A stretch of 37,216 bases of DNA from Lautropia sp. GTDB taxonomy: Bacteria > Pseudomonadota > Gammaproteobacteria > Burkholderiales > Burkholderiaceae_E. Under the pieces are notes generated by a model. The model was not told where the DNA came from and made no database searches. It worked only from the letters and a program-made list of their open reading frames with translations. Both the position numbers and the translations under genes were made by a program. Position 1 is the stretch's first letter, and each line of letters begins with the position of its first letter. Shown here piece after piece: positions 1 through 9,077 of this stretch. Location: NCBI GenBank assembly GCA_030532895.1, contig JAUNKF010000033.1, positions 1-37,216 of the forward strand, in the 5' to 3' direction.

Positions 1-57
1 CAGGCTTTCGATCCGGCCGGGTTGATCAACCCCGGCCGCTGGTATGACTGGTTGTGA
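1..57 (+). CDS. glcE: Glycolate oxidase FAD-binding subunit GlcE, C-terminal end only
   Basis: Only the last 18 codons and the TGA stop are in the window. They read QAFDPAGLINPGRWYDWL, and the FDPAG-x-x-NPGR pattern is the usual end of FAD-linked glycolate/lactate oxidase subunits. The gene lies 17 bases upstream of glcF in the same direction, which fits the glcDEF order. GlcE with GlcD and GlcF oxidises glycolate to glyoxylate at the membrane. The assignment rests on the short tail plus the neighbour, and the rest of the gene is outside the window. Confidence 0.75.
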   Translation, partial: QAFDPAGLINPGRWYDWL

Positions 58-74
58 GTCAGAACGAATAGATC

Positions 75-1301
75 ATGGAAACCCGACTTGTCGAACGCTT
101 CCGCCACACGCCTGATGGCATCGAGGCTGAGCAGATTTTGCGCACTTGCGTGCATTGTGGCTTCTGCACGGCCACCTGTCCCACCTATCAGGTGATGGGC
201 GATGAAAAGGACGGCCCCCGTGGGCGCATTTACCTGATGAAACAGGTCCTCGAGGGCGCCACCCCCACGATGGCGACGATGACCCATCTGGATCGCTGTC
301 TCACCTGTCGCAACTGCGAAAGCACCTGTCCGTCTGGTGTCAAGTATTCGCATCTGTTGGACATCGGCCGGAAGGTGGTTGAGGCACAGGTCGAGCGACC
401 ACTGGCGCAGCGTTTCTCTCGCGGCTTTCTCATCTGGCTGATCGGCAAGCGCCCTCTGTTTCATGGCCTGATGAAAACCGCCCGATGGCTGCGTCCGGTG
501 CTACCGGCCGCCATTCAGGCCAAGGTGCCCGTGGTGCGCGAGGTGGGTCATTGGCCCAAGCGTCACCATGCCGAGAAGGTACTGATGCTCAACAGTTGTG
601 TGCAGGGCGCCATGCTGCCGGGCGTGGATCGTGCCACGGCCCGTGTGCTTGATCGCCTGGGCGTCGAGGTCATCATCGACCCGGCTTCGGGTTGCTGCGG
701 CTCGCTCAAGCACCATCTGAACGAGCATGAAGGCGCACTGGCCGAGGTCAAGCGCAACATCGATGCCTGGTGGCCTCATGTGGCACGGGGCGTCGATGTG
801 CTGCTGATGAACGCCTCGGGCTGTGGCGCGATGGTGAAGGATTACGGTCACCTGCTGCGCAACGATCCGGTCTATGCCGAGAAGGCCGCCAAGATCTCTG
901 CCATCACGCAGGACGTGATCGAGTGGCTGGCCGTGCGGCTTGCCGAGCGCAAGCCCGAAGCGCCGCTGCGCACGCAGAAGCTCGTTTTCCATCCCCCTTG
1001 CACCTTGCAGCATGGCCAGAAGATCCGGGGCCAGGTCGAGAAACTGCTGACGGTCTGGGGGGCCGAGTTGCTGCCTTTCAATGAATCGAACCTGTGCTGT
1101 GGCTCGGCCGGTGTCTATTCGGTGCTGGAGCCGACCATTTCCAAAAACCTGCGGGATCGCAAGCTTGGCCATCTGGAGAGCAACCAGCCCGAGGTGATCC
1201 TGTCGGCCAACGTCGGCTGCATTGCCCATCTGGCAGGCGGCACCAGCACGCCTGTCATGCACTGGATCGAGTGGATCGAGACGCGGCTCGCCGCGGCTTG
1301 A
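75..1301 (+). CDS. glcF: Glycolate oxidase iron-sulfur subunit GlcF
   Basis: A 408-aa protein, the usual length for GlcF (about 407 in E. coli). Two ferredoxin-type cysteine clusters are visible: C25-x2-C28-x2-C31-x3-C35-P and C75-x2-C78-x2-C81-x3-C85-P, expected to hold two 4Fe-4S clusters. Two cysteine-rich CCG domains follow (the CCGSLKHH and CCGSAGVYS motifs), typical of the GlpC/HdrB-type half of the family. It passes electrons from the GlcD/GlcE flavin subunits to the membrane quinone pool during glycolate oxidation. It begins 17 bases after the glcE stop, so the two are very likely cotranscribed. Nothing in the sequence looks broken. The identity is clear from motifs, length and context. 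Confidence 0.95.
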   Translation: METRLVERFRHTPDGIEAEQILRTCVHCGFCTATCPTYQVMGDEKDGPRGRIYLMKQVLEGATPTMATMTHLDRCLTCRNCESTCPSGVKYSHLLDIGRKVVEAQVERPLAQRFSRGFLIWLIGKRPLFHGLMKTARWLRPVLPAAIQAKVPVVREVGHWPKRHHAEKVLMLNSCVQGAMLPGVDRATARVLDRLGVEVIIDPASGCCGSLKHHLNEHEGALAEVKRNIDAWWPHVARGVDVLLMNASGCGAMVKDYGHLLRNDPVYAEKAAKISAITQDVIEWLAVRLAERKPEAPLRTQKLVFHPPCTLQHGQKIRGQVEKLLTVWGAELLPFNESNLCCGSAGVYSVLEPTISKNLRDRKLGHLESNQPEVILSANVGCIAHLAGGTSTPVMHWIEWIETRLAAA

Positions 1302-1588
1302 TGCCAAACGTACAGGTGGTGTGGGAAGCCGGATCATCACCGGGAGCCGAGTCTTACAGGTACAAGGGTGCCCGGCTTGAATGTTCGTTCGGGAGGTCTG
1401 CCCTCTGATCGTCGAGGGCGGGTGAGCGTTGTGCCGAGGTTTGAATCTGCTGACATGACCGTTGGTCGGCCAGGTGCAAATCAGGGATGGCGTTTGTACA
1501 ACAACGGGCTGCCAGGGCTGGCGGTGTTGGTGTGTGCGGCGCACAATGCGTCAGCCCCCTTGTTTGTTTTGTCGTCAGGAGTCTGTTC
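1302..1588. other. Intergenic stretch, no gene seen
   Basis: 287 bases between glcF and the MarC-like gene. Open frames here have no ribosome site and no recognisable protein pattern. No strong terminator hairpin with a T-run is seen. The only useful element is AGGAG at 1577-1581, which sets the start of the next gene at 1589. Confidence 0.6.
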
Positions 1589-2242
1589 ATGGCGGGTGAG
1601 AGTTTTGCCGCCTTTCTGCTCGGCAGCTTCATCAGTCTGATCACCATCATCAATCCACCCGCCACGCTGCCGATCTTCTCGTCGGTCACGGGCGGCATGG
1701 ATGGGGATGCGACGCGCCGCACGGCCACCTCGGCCTCCATTTACTGTTTCTGCATTCTGGTTGGCAGCCTCTTCGTGGGCAGCATGATCATGAAGGCGTT
1801 TGGTATTTCTTACGGAGCCATGCGGGTGGCGGGCGGCATGGTCGTCGGCCTTCTGGGGCACAGCATGCTCTACGGCAAGGCCGAAGTCTCCGAGGTGGCC
1901 AAGGTGCAGTACAGCAACCCGGCCTTCTTTCCGCTCGCGCTGCCCGGCATCACCGGCCCTGGCTCCATCGCCGTCGTGATCGGTCTGGAAACCCAGATTC
2001 GGGAGCTGGATACCTTTCAGAACCGCATCAGCGCCTACCTGGCCGTGCTGGCAGCCATGGCGCTGGTGTGCGCCGTCGAATTCGTGCTGCTGCGCAGCGC
2101 CCGCCCCGTCATGGCCCGCCTGGGCCGCACCGGCATCGAGGTCATCACCCGTCTGAGCGGCTTCCTGCTGATCTGCGTCGGCGTACAGCTCGTCGCCTCC
2201 GGCGTGCAAACGCTGTATGTGTCGTTGAATCAGGCGGGGTGA
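1589..2242 (+). CDS. MarC family integral membrane protein
   Basis: A 217-aa membrane protein. The start at 1589 is chosen because AGGAG (1577-1581) sits 7 bases upstream; the frame is open 34 codons further up, but without a site. About six hydrophobic segments are visible. The early SLITIINPPATLPIF stretch and the later FPLALPGITGPGSIAVVIG stretch match the conserved NP and GPG elements of the MarC (UPF0056) family. The family function is unsettled: E. coli MarC was once linked to antibiotic resistance, but that link was not upheld. No partner gene is obvious. It stands between the glc operon and an unknown gene and probably has its own promoter. The family assignment is confident; the function is unknown. 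Confidence 0.88.
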   Translation: MAGESFAAFLLGSFISLITIINPPATLPIFSSVTGGMDGDATRRTATSASIYCFCILVGSLFVGSMIMKAFGISYGAMRVAGGMVVGLLGHSMLYGKAEVSEVAKVQYSNPAFFPLALPGITGPGSIAVVIGLETQIRELDTFQNRISAYLAVLAAMALVCAVEFVLLRSARPVMARLGRTGIEVITRLSGFLLICVGVQLVASGVQTLYVSLNQAG

Positions 2243-2325
2243 GTACGACAGTCTTGTCAGCAGGCCGCTAAAGTCTGGTGCATCAAGGTCGATATAGCCG
2301 ATACCACCCTCGTAGGAGACGGCTC

Positions 2326-3501
2326 ATGCTTGGCCACGCAACCCTCAACCCCACAGCTCATGTGGCAACCCAGTCCCGTTTGCCGCGTGCCGAGGTTTCT
2401 CTGCCGCAGCAAACAACGGCGTCTGGTTTGCCGGCCACGCCGGCTGCTGAGGCCGATCGTGTGAGTCTGTCTGAAGCATCCCGGCGGCAGGCTGGGTTAG
2501 CGGCGGGAGACGCTGTTCCGGCAACCGAAGGGGAGCACGGTGATGAGGCGATGGCGCGCTATGCTGCGCTGGGTTCCCGCGTATCGGCACCGAAGGAGGC
2601 TTCCGGGGCGTATCAGCGCTTGCTTGATCGCTTTTATGGTGGGAAAGAGCCGTCGGACTTCGATGTCTCGGCCGCCCAGGGTATGGGCAATATCCAGCGC
2701 TTCCCGACTGACTTTCTGACCAAGGCAGACAGACTCAAGTTGGCCGAAATTTACCAATACGCCGAAGAGCAGCAGGTGGATATCGAATATGTGGATACGC
2801 TGGCCTGGGCGTTGGGTAACTATCGGGAATTGGATGATGGGAAAAGGTTAATCAGCTTCAATGACGGGGGGATGTATGATGGGGAGGGCAGGCCGTTGAC
2901 TGTTGCGTTCACGCCCGAAGATGCCGCGCTGGCTTCTCGCATCAAGGATAGTGCCGCATTGGGCACGACAACACTTGACCAGGGCTTTGTGCGTCATCTG
3001 CTCGATCCCGGCAAGAGCGCATTGGGCTTTGGTGTTGATTTTTCTTTTTTGGAAAATATCGTTCAGCGTTTTTCAGCCAGTGCCGGGCAGACTGAGCCGT
3101 TGAATCAGGTCGTGGGGCCGTATCGGGTTAGAGAGGTGAGTGAGCGGGCGGTGATCACGGCTCATGAGGAAGGCCGCCTGCCGCCGGATGAAGAGCCGCT
3201 CTTCATGAACGTGAATGATCGGTGGGTGATTACTGAGCGCGGCAAGGCGGCTGGTTTGACGATCGCTCAGGTGATGGAGGGCGGCCCGGCTCTTGAGAAG
3301 ATCATGAGGCAAGACACCCTCATGCTTCAGGCCAAAAAGCTGGCTGAAAATGCCATGGGAGATGCCAAGGAGATGATGGTGAAGGCGCTTTTGGAAGGGG
3401 ATGTTTTGTCCCCTTCTTTAGGTGGATCAAAGGCTGCGATGAAGGAACTATCCTCGGCTAGCCGTGAAAATATCACTACTTATCGTAGTAATGGAAAATG
3501 A
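2326..3501 (+). CDS. Hypothetical protein, 391 aa, soluble
   Basis: I do not recognise this protein. The start at 2326 is preferred over 2278 because TAGGAG (2313-2318) lies 7 bases upstream. There is no signal peptide or membrane segment. The N-terminal 80 residues are rich in Ala, Pro, Thr and Gln and include VSLSEASRRQAG, a pattern I have seen in disordered N-termini of gammaproteobacterial and betaproteobacterial unknown proteins. The rest is mixed alpha/beta with an acidic character, ending in a helical, Lys- and Met-rich tail. GC content drops toward the 3' end, and the last 26 bases overlap the convergent gene ending at 3476. It could be a secreted effector or a regulator, but nothing in the sequence decides this. 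Confidence 0.7.
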   Translation: MLGHATLNPTAHVATQSRLPRAEVSLPQQTTASGLPATPAAEADRVSLSEASRRQAGLAAGDAVPATEGEHGDEAMARYAALGSRVSAPKEASGAYQRLLDRFYGGKEPSDFDVSAAQGMGNIQRFPTDFLTKADRLKLAEIYQYAEEQQVDIEYVDTLAWALGNYRELDDGKRLISFNDGGMYDGEGRPLTVAFTPEDAALASRIKDSAALGTTTLDQGFVRHLLDPGKSALGFGVDFSFLENIVQRFSASAGQTEPLNQVVGPYRVREVSERAVITAHEEGRLPPDEEPLFMNVNDRWVITERGKAAGLTIAQVMEGGPALEKIMRQDTLMLQAKKLAENAMGDAKEMMVKALLEGDVLSPSLGGSKAAMKELSSASRENITTYRSNGK

Positions 3502-3934
3502 CCACATCCTTACCGGCAGCTCTCCCATGTTTGTCGCCACCTGATACATAGTGACGTATGTTAACGGTGGCTCCATTTCCAAATCGCTCGTTATTGAAGG
3601 AGTACACAGCTCCTGACCCGTTGGGGGCAATCTCGGCGCAGCCTACTTCTTTGGTCGAATAGGGCCTCATGTAGCAAAGTTGAACTTTCTCCCCAGTGTT
3701 TCGCGGGAAGTAGGTTGTTTTCCACTCAATGGCTTTTAGGGTTTTCATTCTTGAAAGAGTGCCCTTGGGGAAATTGATTGATTGCAAGGAGTGACGGCTT
3801 GTTCCCATGCCTTGTTTTGTGCTGTTCAGTATCAAAACTTGAGAAGGGGCTGCCTCTTTTTTAATTCGATATTCAGCGGCTTGAATAGATAGAGACATGG
3901 TGGCAAGCATGATGCCAATCAGATAGGAACGCAT
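3476..3934 (-). CDS. Hypothetical secreted protein, 152 aa
   Basis: Reads right to left from ATG at 3934; a GGAG lies about 10 bases upstream. The first 20 residues (MRSYLIGIMLATMSLSIQAA) form a clear Sec signal peptide with an AxA-like cleavage site (IQAA), so a periplasmic or secreted product of about 130 residues is predicted. The mature part is basic, with two cysteines (in VQLCYMRPY and VGCAEIAP) that could form a disulfide. I recognise no family. Its codon use is more AT-rich than its neighbours, which may mean acquisition. Its 3' end overlaps the convergent gene ending at 3501 by 26 bases. Confidence 0.7.
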   Translation of the reverse strand: MRSYLIGIMLATMSLSIQAAEYRIKKEAAPSQVLILNSTKQGMGTSRHSLQSINFPKGTLSRMKTLKAIEWKTTYFPRNTGEKVQLCYMRPYSTKEVGCAEIAPNGSGAVYSFNNERFGNGATVNIRHYVSGGDKHGRAAGKDVVIFHYYDK

Positions 3935-4161
3935 AGTCTGAATGCTCCATAGGTTTGTTGGTCTATGAGAGACTTCATGATCTATCGGTGATAGGTGTAT
4001 TGAGGTTGTAACGAGACGACGCTGTTGTGTTCCCTGTCTTGGTGAAAACCCAGAGTTGAAAGGTCGATGTGTGAATCATGGTTTCTGGGGCTTGAAACCA
4101 GGGGCCGGCGCTACCATGTATTTACCCGCAGTCGCAAGGTACTTTCAGGAGAGGATACGTC
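3935..4161. other. Intergenic region between divergent genes
   Basis: 227 bases that must carry the promoters for the secreted-protein gene (leftward) and the DUF4870-like gene (rightward). AGGAG at 4148-4152 is the ribosome site for the start at 4162. No repeat or RNA gene is seen. Confidence 0.5.
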
Positions 4162-4551
4162 ATGCCCCGTCCTTACGATTTCGATTACGAAGATGTCCGC
4201 ACGGTTGAGGCCGAGCGTGAGTCCAACTATCGGCGAACCGCCATGCTGGATTACATCCTGCACATCTGCGGCATGGTCTTCTCGCTCGGCACCTTGTCGA
4301 TCGTGGCGCTGATCATCAACTACATCCAGCGGCCAGCCTCCCGCGGCACCATTTATGAAAGCCACTTCACCTGGATGATCCGCACCTGCTGGTGGACACT
4401 CTTTTGGGTGGCCGTGCTTTCGCTGCCGGTGCTGATCACCTTCGGCGCGCTGAGCTTCCTCTACTTCATCCCGGCCATCTGGTATCTGTACCGCATGGTC
4501 AAAGGCTTGCTGCGTCTCAGCGATCTTCGGCCGATGCCCATTTATGCCTGA
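4162..4551 (+). CDS. Small membrane protein, DUF4870-like
   Basis: A 129-aa protein with a charged N-terminal 30 residues followed by about three hydrophobic segments: residues around 35-55 (ICGMVFSLGTLSIVALIINYI), 75-95 and 95-115. The layout, with a YI/LHICG first helix, a short loop containing SHFTWMIRT, and an Ile/Trp/Tyr-rich last helix ending RMVKGLLRL, fits the DUF4870/Tic20-like family of small inner-membrane proteins of unknown role. AGGAG at 4148-4152 supports the ATG at 4162. It appears to be a single-gene unit; the following toxin-antitoxin pair starts 46 bases later. The family is likely; the function is unknown. Confidence 0.8.
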   Translation: MPRPYDFDYEDVRTVEAERESNYRRTAMLDYILHICGMVFSLGTLSIVALIINYIQRPASRGTIYESHFTWMIRTCWWTLFWVAVLSLPVLITFGALSFLYFIPAIWYLYRMVKGLLRLSDLRPMPIYA

Positions 4552-4563
4552 TCAAGAGGGCTG

Positions 4564-4592
4564 TTGACATTAGGCACACATGGTGCGAACAT
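4564..4592 (+). promoter_or_regulatory. Possible sigma-70 promoter of the toxin-antitoxin pair
   Basis: A perfect TTGACA (4564-4569) is followed after 17 bases by GAACAT (4587-4592), a weak -10 with 3 of 6 matches. It would start transcription almost at the toxin ATG (4598), giving a leaderless or nearly leaderless message, which fits the lack of a clear ribosome site. Low confidence because the -10 is poor. Confidence 0.3.
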
Positions 4593-4597
4593 GAACC

Positions 4598-4885
4598 ATG
4601 AAACCTTTTCAGTGGTCTGTCGAGAAAAATCATCGTTTGAGGCAGGAACGCGGCGTCTCGTTTGAGGATGTTGTTGTCGCCATTGAATCGGGGCGCCTGC
4701 TGGATGTGGTGGAGCATCCGAACAAAGCACGTTATCCCGACCAACAGATCATGGTGGTTGATCTGTTTGGTTATGCTTATCTGGTTCCCTTCGTTGAGGA
4801 ATCAGAGTATCTGTTCTTGAAAACGTTGATCCCGAGTCGGAAGGCCACTCGTGATTTTTTAGGCAAGAGAGATACCGATGATTGA
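4598..4885 (+). CDS. BrnT-like (DUF497) toxin
   Basis: A 95-aa protein that fits the BrnT/DUF497 ribonuclease toxin fold: N-terminal FQWSVEKNHRLRQERGVSFEDVVVAI, a central HPNKARYPDQQIMVVDL strand pair, then YLVPFVEE and the terminal FLKTLIPSRKATRDF typical of this family. BrnT toxins resemble RelE and cut RNA; the cognate antitoxin binds and blocks them. The gene precedes and overlaps its antitoxin by 8 bases (4878-4885), the toxin-first order of brnTA. No strong ribosome site is seen before ATG 4598. Autoregulation by the antitoxin is expected from the family, but no clear operator is visible. The family is fairly sure; activity is inferred. Confidence 0.82.
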   Translation: MKPFQWSVEKNHRLRQERGVSFEDVVVAIESGRLLDVVEHPNKARYPDQQIMVVDLFGYAYLVPFVEESEYLFLKTLIPSRKATRDFLGKRDTDD

Positions 4886-5144
4886 ATTGGATCGGGAAGA
4901 AGTAGAGGTGCTGGCGGCTTTCGAGGCTGGAGAATTGAAGTCTGTGGCCTCGCGGGAGAATATCCTGCGCCTGAAGGATGCTGCGCATGCCACAGCCAAA
5001 AAGGATCGTCGGGTCAACATTCGCCTTTCTGCGGTTGACCTGCATGAGATTCAGGCCCAGGCGCTGCGAGAAGGTATGCCTTATCAGACCTTGATGGCCA
5101 GCGTCCTGCACAAGTATGTGACCGGGCAGCTGAAAGAAGCATGA
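4878..5144 (+). CDS. CopG/BrnA-like antitoxin
   Basis: An 88-aa protein directly coupled to the toxin (its ATG lies inside the toxin's last codons). The N-terminal part is acidic (IELDREEVEVLAAFEAGEL). The C-terminal half contains KKDRRVNIRLSAVDLHEIQAQA and GMPYQTLMASVLHKYVTGQL, which is the ribbon-helix-helix DNA-binding module and the recurring YQTL-SVLHKY motif of CopG-type antitoxins paired with DUF497 toxins. It should neutralise the upstream product and repress the pair. Both genes look intact, so the system may be active. Confidence 0.85.
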   Translation: MIELDREEVEVLAAFEAGELKSVASRENILRLKDAAHATAKKDRRVNIRLSAVDLHEIQAQALREGMPYQTLMASVLHKYVTGQLKEA

Positions 5145-5182
5145 GCATACTCTCTGCTGTTTAGGTGGGCGCGTGCAGCATG

Positions 5183-5200
5183 CATTCTGCATTCAGAATG
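5183..5200. repeat. Short perfect hairpin after the toxin-antitoxin pair
   Basis: CATTCTG (5183-5189) and CAGAATG (5194-5200) form a perfect 7-bp stem with a CATT loop, about 40 bases after the antitoxin stop. There is no T-run, so intrinsic termination is doubtful. Confidence 0.35.
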
Positions 5201-5278
5201 ACGTGATGCGTTGATGGTGTTTGGGGTCAATCAAAGGTAGGAGCAGAGTCGTATCGCCTTGGCGCCCAAAACCAAAGA

Positions 5279-5316
5279 AAAAGCCCCTTGCCGGTTTTCA
5301 TCGGCAAGGGGCTTTT
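5279..5316. terminator. Bidirectional intrinsic terminator
   Basis: A perfect 15-bp stem: AAAAGCCCCTTGCCG (5279-5293) pairs with CGGCAAGGGGCTTTT (5302-5316), loop of 8. A-rich sequence on the left and T's on the right mean it can end transcription in both directions. It lies about 60 bases past the pntB stop and also after the toxin-antitoxin pair. Confidence 0.9.
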
Positions 5317-5325
5317 CTCATCGGA

Positions 5326-5360
5326 AGGGTGACGCCCTTACAGAGAAAGGGCGTCACCCT
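5326..5360. repeat. Perfect 14-bp inverted repeat next to pntB stop
   Basis: AGGGTGACGCCCTT (5326-5339) and AAGGGCGTCACCCT (5347-5360) are perfectly complementary around a 7-base loop. It sits between the pntB stop codon (5380) and the terminator at 5279-5316, giving two strong hairpins in tandem in the pnt mRNA tail. It may stabilise the 3' end or act as a first pausing hairpin. Confidence 0.8.
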
Positions 5361-5379
5361 CTTCAGAAGGACATCACCA

Positions 5380-6822
5380 TCAGTCGATGGCTTTCACCAT
5401 GTCCTCGACCACTTTCTTGGCATCGCCAAAGACCATCATCGTCTTCGGCATGTAGAAGAGTTCGTTGTCGAGGCCGGCGTAGCCCGAGGCCATCGAGCGC
5501 TTGTTCACGATGACCTGGCCGGCCTTGAAGGCATCCAGGATCGGCATGCCCGCGATCGGTGAGTTCGGATCCTTGGCGGCCGGGTTCACCACGTCATTGG
5601 CGCCCAGCACCAGCACCACATCGGTTTCGCCAAAGTCGGGGTTGATGTCCTCCATCTCGAACACCTGGTCATAGGGCACTTCAGCCTCGGCCAACAGCAC
5701 GTTCATGTGACCTGGCATCCTGCCAGCCACCGGGTGGATCGCATAACGAACCTGCACGCCTTTCTCGATCAGCTTGTCGGTCAGCTCCTTGAGCGGATGC
5801 TGGGCACGGGCCACCGCCAGACCATAACCCGGCACGATGATGACCGAATCGGCATTGGCCAGCATGAAGGCCGCATCATCCGCCGAACCGGACTTGACCG
5901 GGCGCTGCTCCTGCGCGCCGCCCTGGGCTGCGCTGCTCGGATCGGTGCCGAAACCACCCAGAATCACGTTCAGGAACGAGCGGTTCATCGCCTTGCACAT
6001 GATGTACGAGAGGATGGCGCCGCTGGAGCCGACCAGCGAACCGGCGATGATCAGCATCGGGTTGTTGAGCGAGAAGCCGATGCCGGCGGCCGCCCAGCCC
6101 GAGTAGCTGTTCAGCATCGAGACGACCACAGGCATGTCGGCACCGCCGATCGGGATGATGATCAGTACACCCAGCACGAAGGCGATGATCATCATCAGCC
6201 AGAACGGCGTCCAGCCCTGCGTGACGGTGAACCAGATGCCGAAGACGATCATCAGGATGGCGAGCGCCAGATTCAGCGCATGCTGGCCCGAGAAGATCAC
6301 TGGGGCGCCCTGGAACAGGCGGAACTTGTACTTGCCCGACAGCTTGCCGAAAGCGATCACCGAGCCGGAGAAGGTGATGGCACCCACCGCCGTGCCGATG
6401 AACAGCTCCAGACGGTTGCCCACCGGAATGGCCTCGCCGTGCTGCACGATGTTGAAGGCCCAAGGCTCGGCCACACAGGCAATGGCGATAAACACGGCCG
6501 ACAGGCCGATCATCGAGTGCATGAAGGCCACCAGCTCGGGCATCTTCGTCATCTCGACCCGACGGGCCATGATCGTGCCGGCCGTGCCGCCGATCAGCAG
6601 ACCCAGGATGACGAGCGAGACGCCGCCGCCATCACCGTGGGTGCCCATCTCCCCCTGCAGCTTCAGGATCAGGGCGATGGTGGTGAGCGCGGCAATGCCC
6701 ATCCCTACCATGCCGAAGAGGTTCCCTCGGCGGGAGGTGGTGGGGTGTGAGAGACCTTTCAACGCCTGAATGAAACAGACGGAGGCCACCAGATAAAACA
6801 GAACGACGAGATTCATACTCAT
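5380..6822 (-). CDS. pntB: NAD(P) transhydrogenase subunit beta PntB
   Basis: A 480-aa protein if started at 6822, where [10 protein letters not shown] follows a GGAG 7 bases upstream; the frame is open 16 codons further without a site. The N-terminal two thirds form about nine membrane segments (domain II, the proton channel half). The last about 180 residues are the NADP(H)-binding domain III, with [21 protein letters not shown] and the closing [19 protein letters not shown]. With PntAA and PntAB it couples hydride transfer between NADH and NADP+ to proton entry across the inner membrane. It is the last gene of a three-gene minus-strand operon. It has a normal length and no sign of damage. 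Confidence 0.96.
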   Translation of the reverse strand: MSMNLVVLFYLVASVCFIQALKGLSHPTTSRRGNLFGMVGMGIAALTTIALILKLQGEMGTHGDGGGVSLVILGLLIGGTAGTIMARRVEMTKMPELVAFMHSMIGLSAVFIAIACVAEPWAFNIVQHGEAIPVGNRLELFIGTAVGAITFSGSVIAFGKLSGKYKFRLFQGAPVIFSGQHALNLALAILMIVFGIWFTVTQGWTPFWLMMIIAFVLGVLIIIPIGGADMPVVVSMLNSYSGWAAAGIGFSLNNPMLIIAGSLVGSSGAILSYIMCKAMNRSFLNVILGGFGTDPSSAAQGGAQEQRPVKSGSADDAAFMLANADSVIIVPGYGLAVARAQHPLKELTDKLIEKGVQVRYAIHPVAGRMPGHMNVLLAEAEVPYDQVFEMEDINPDFGETDVVLVLGANDVVNPAAKDPNSPIAGMPILDAFKAGQVIVNKRSMASGYAGLDNELFYMPKTMMVFGDAKKVVEDMVKAID

Positions 6823-6941
6823 CAGAAAACTCCAGCGCTTGAATGTAAAAGGTGCCTGGTGTGCCCTCAAGCGGGCACAGGGGCAGCGACAGTGCAGGGA
6901 TCACCCATTCAGCGGGCCGCGGTGCGGCCTGCCATCACCGA
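6823..6941 (-). other. pntAB-pntB intergenic spacer with small hairpin
   Basis: 119 bases inside the pnt operon. On the minus strand GTGCCC and GGGCAC form a 6-bp stem (about 6863-6880), with TTTT only some 13 bases later, so it is not a convincing terminator. It may tune expression of pntB. Confidence 0.35.
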
Positions 6942-7259
6942 TCAGGCGGCGTCGGCTTCTGCCTTTTTAGGCTCCTTTTTCTTGAACATTTCCAGCATGC
7001 GCCGGGTGACTAGAAAGCCGCCGAACACGTTGACGGCTGCGAGCACCACGGCCAGAAAGCCCATCGTCCTGCCCAGGCCGGTTTCGGTGAGGGCGGCCGC
7101 CAGCATGGCGCCGACGATGACGATGGCCGAGATGGCGTTGGTGACGGCCATCAGCGGGGTGTGCAGGGCTGGCGTGACGTTCCAGACGACGTGATAGCCG
7201 ACGTAAATGGCCAGCACCAGAATGATCAGGTTGAGAATGGTTGGAGAGATGGCTTCCAC
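6942..7259 (-). CDS. pntAB: NAD(P) transhydrogenase subunit alpha, membrane part (alpha2)
   Basis: A 105-aa protein. I place the start at GTG 7259 (VEAISPTILNLIIL), because GGAGGA on the minus strand (7265-7270) sits 5 bases before it; upstream ATGs in the frame lack a site. Three to four membrane helices (around residues 5-25, 32-55 and 60-85) are followed by a Lys/Glu-rich tail. This is the small membrane portion of the alpha subunit, separate from alpha1 in many bacteria and fused to it in E. coli. It forms the proton-translocating domain II together with PntB. It is flanked by pntAA and pntB in the expected order. Confidence 0.92.
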   Translation of the reverse strand: MEAISPTILNLIILVLAIYVGYHVVWNVTPALHTPLMAVTNAISAIVIVGAMLAAALTETGLGRTMGFLAVVLAAVNVFGGFLVTRRMLEMFKKKEPKKAEADAA

Positions 7260-7284
7260 AGGATTCCTCCGAAACATGGCGCTG

Positions 7285-7313
7285 AAAAAGTGCGCCCCTT
7301 CGGGCAGGGGCGC
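7285..7313 (-). terminator. Hairpin with T-run between pntAA and pntAB
   Basis: GCGCCCC (7292-7298) and GGGGCGC (7307-7313) form a 7-bp GC stem. On the minus strand the stem is followed by AC and then TTTTT (complement of 7285-7290), so it resembles a weak intrinsic terminator or attenuator inside the operon. It would lower pntAB-pntB relative to pntAA. Confidence 0.5.
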
Positions 7314-7444
7314 CCTCATCCAGCGCGGGGACAAGGGGCAGACAACGAAACTTCGGATACTGAAACGCCGGTCTTTCTGGTCGGTATCGACCGGCGGCCT
7401 TGCCTCAGGCCACCGTGGCAGCGGCCTGGGGCGGGAGAGCGTCT

Positions 7445-8563
<1,119 letters not shown>

Positions 8564-9077
8564 GTTCTGACCTTGGTTGAGCTTGTTGGGTTTCTGATGG
8601 CTGCACAACCACCAGCCGCAGGCCGCTTGCGAGCGGTCGTGCGGAGGAGGAGGGGGCAGTTGATGACATGCATGGCACCGGCTTGAAGCGTGCCGAAGCT
8701 TGGGCGGCTGGCGCCTGTTCCGCTTTGGCACGCATGAGCCGTGCGCACGGGCATTCGTCCGGGCGGATGGCAGCCGCCTGACGGACTGGCCAAGCTTTGC
8801 GTGATGAAACGCTGTCCGATTGTAGACGAGCTGGGGCCTTGGTATTTGCAGAGATTGACAATCCAGCCATGCATACAGTAATGCAGCATCGGCATATTGA
8901 TCAGAAGCACCTGGCTGCCTTGGCGGATTGAGCATCGATGTCGACCGGGCAGGCGTGAGCTGCTTGGCTGTTGGCACGAGGCGTCACGGCTGGCCCGCTC
9001 AGGTCATGCCTCGATGGGGGCGTGAGCGCCTCTCCGGGCGTTCAGCACGGCGCGGCCAACCGCTCTACAATCCGGGC
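8564..9077. other. Divergent intergenic region pntAA / mnmA with long imperfect inverted repeat
   Basis: 514 bases holding the promoters of two divergent units. GCGTGCCGAAGC (8688-8699) and GCTTTGGCACGC (8722-8733) pair over 12 positions with one mismatch, enclosing a GC-rich 22-base loop; this would fold in the pntAA 5' leader. Frames in this stretch lack ribosome sites and look non-coding. No known riboswitch motif was recognised. Confidence 0.5.

Noticed and set aside
501-1544. 347-codon minus-strand frame over glcF
   Set aside because: Shadow of glcF with low-complexity charged composition and no ribosome site.
5707-6750. 347-codon plus-strand frame inside pntB
   Set aside because: Antisense shadow of a certain membrane-protein gene, rich in His, Arg and Asp.
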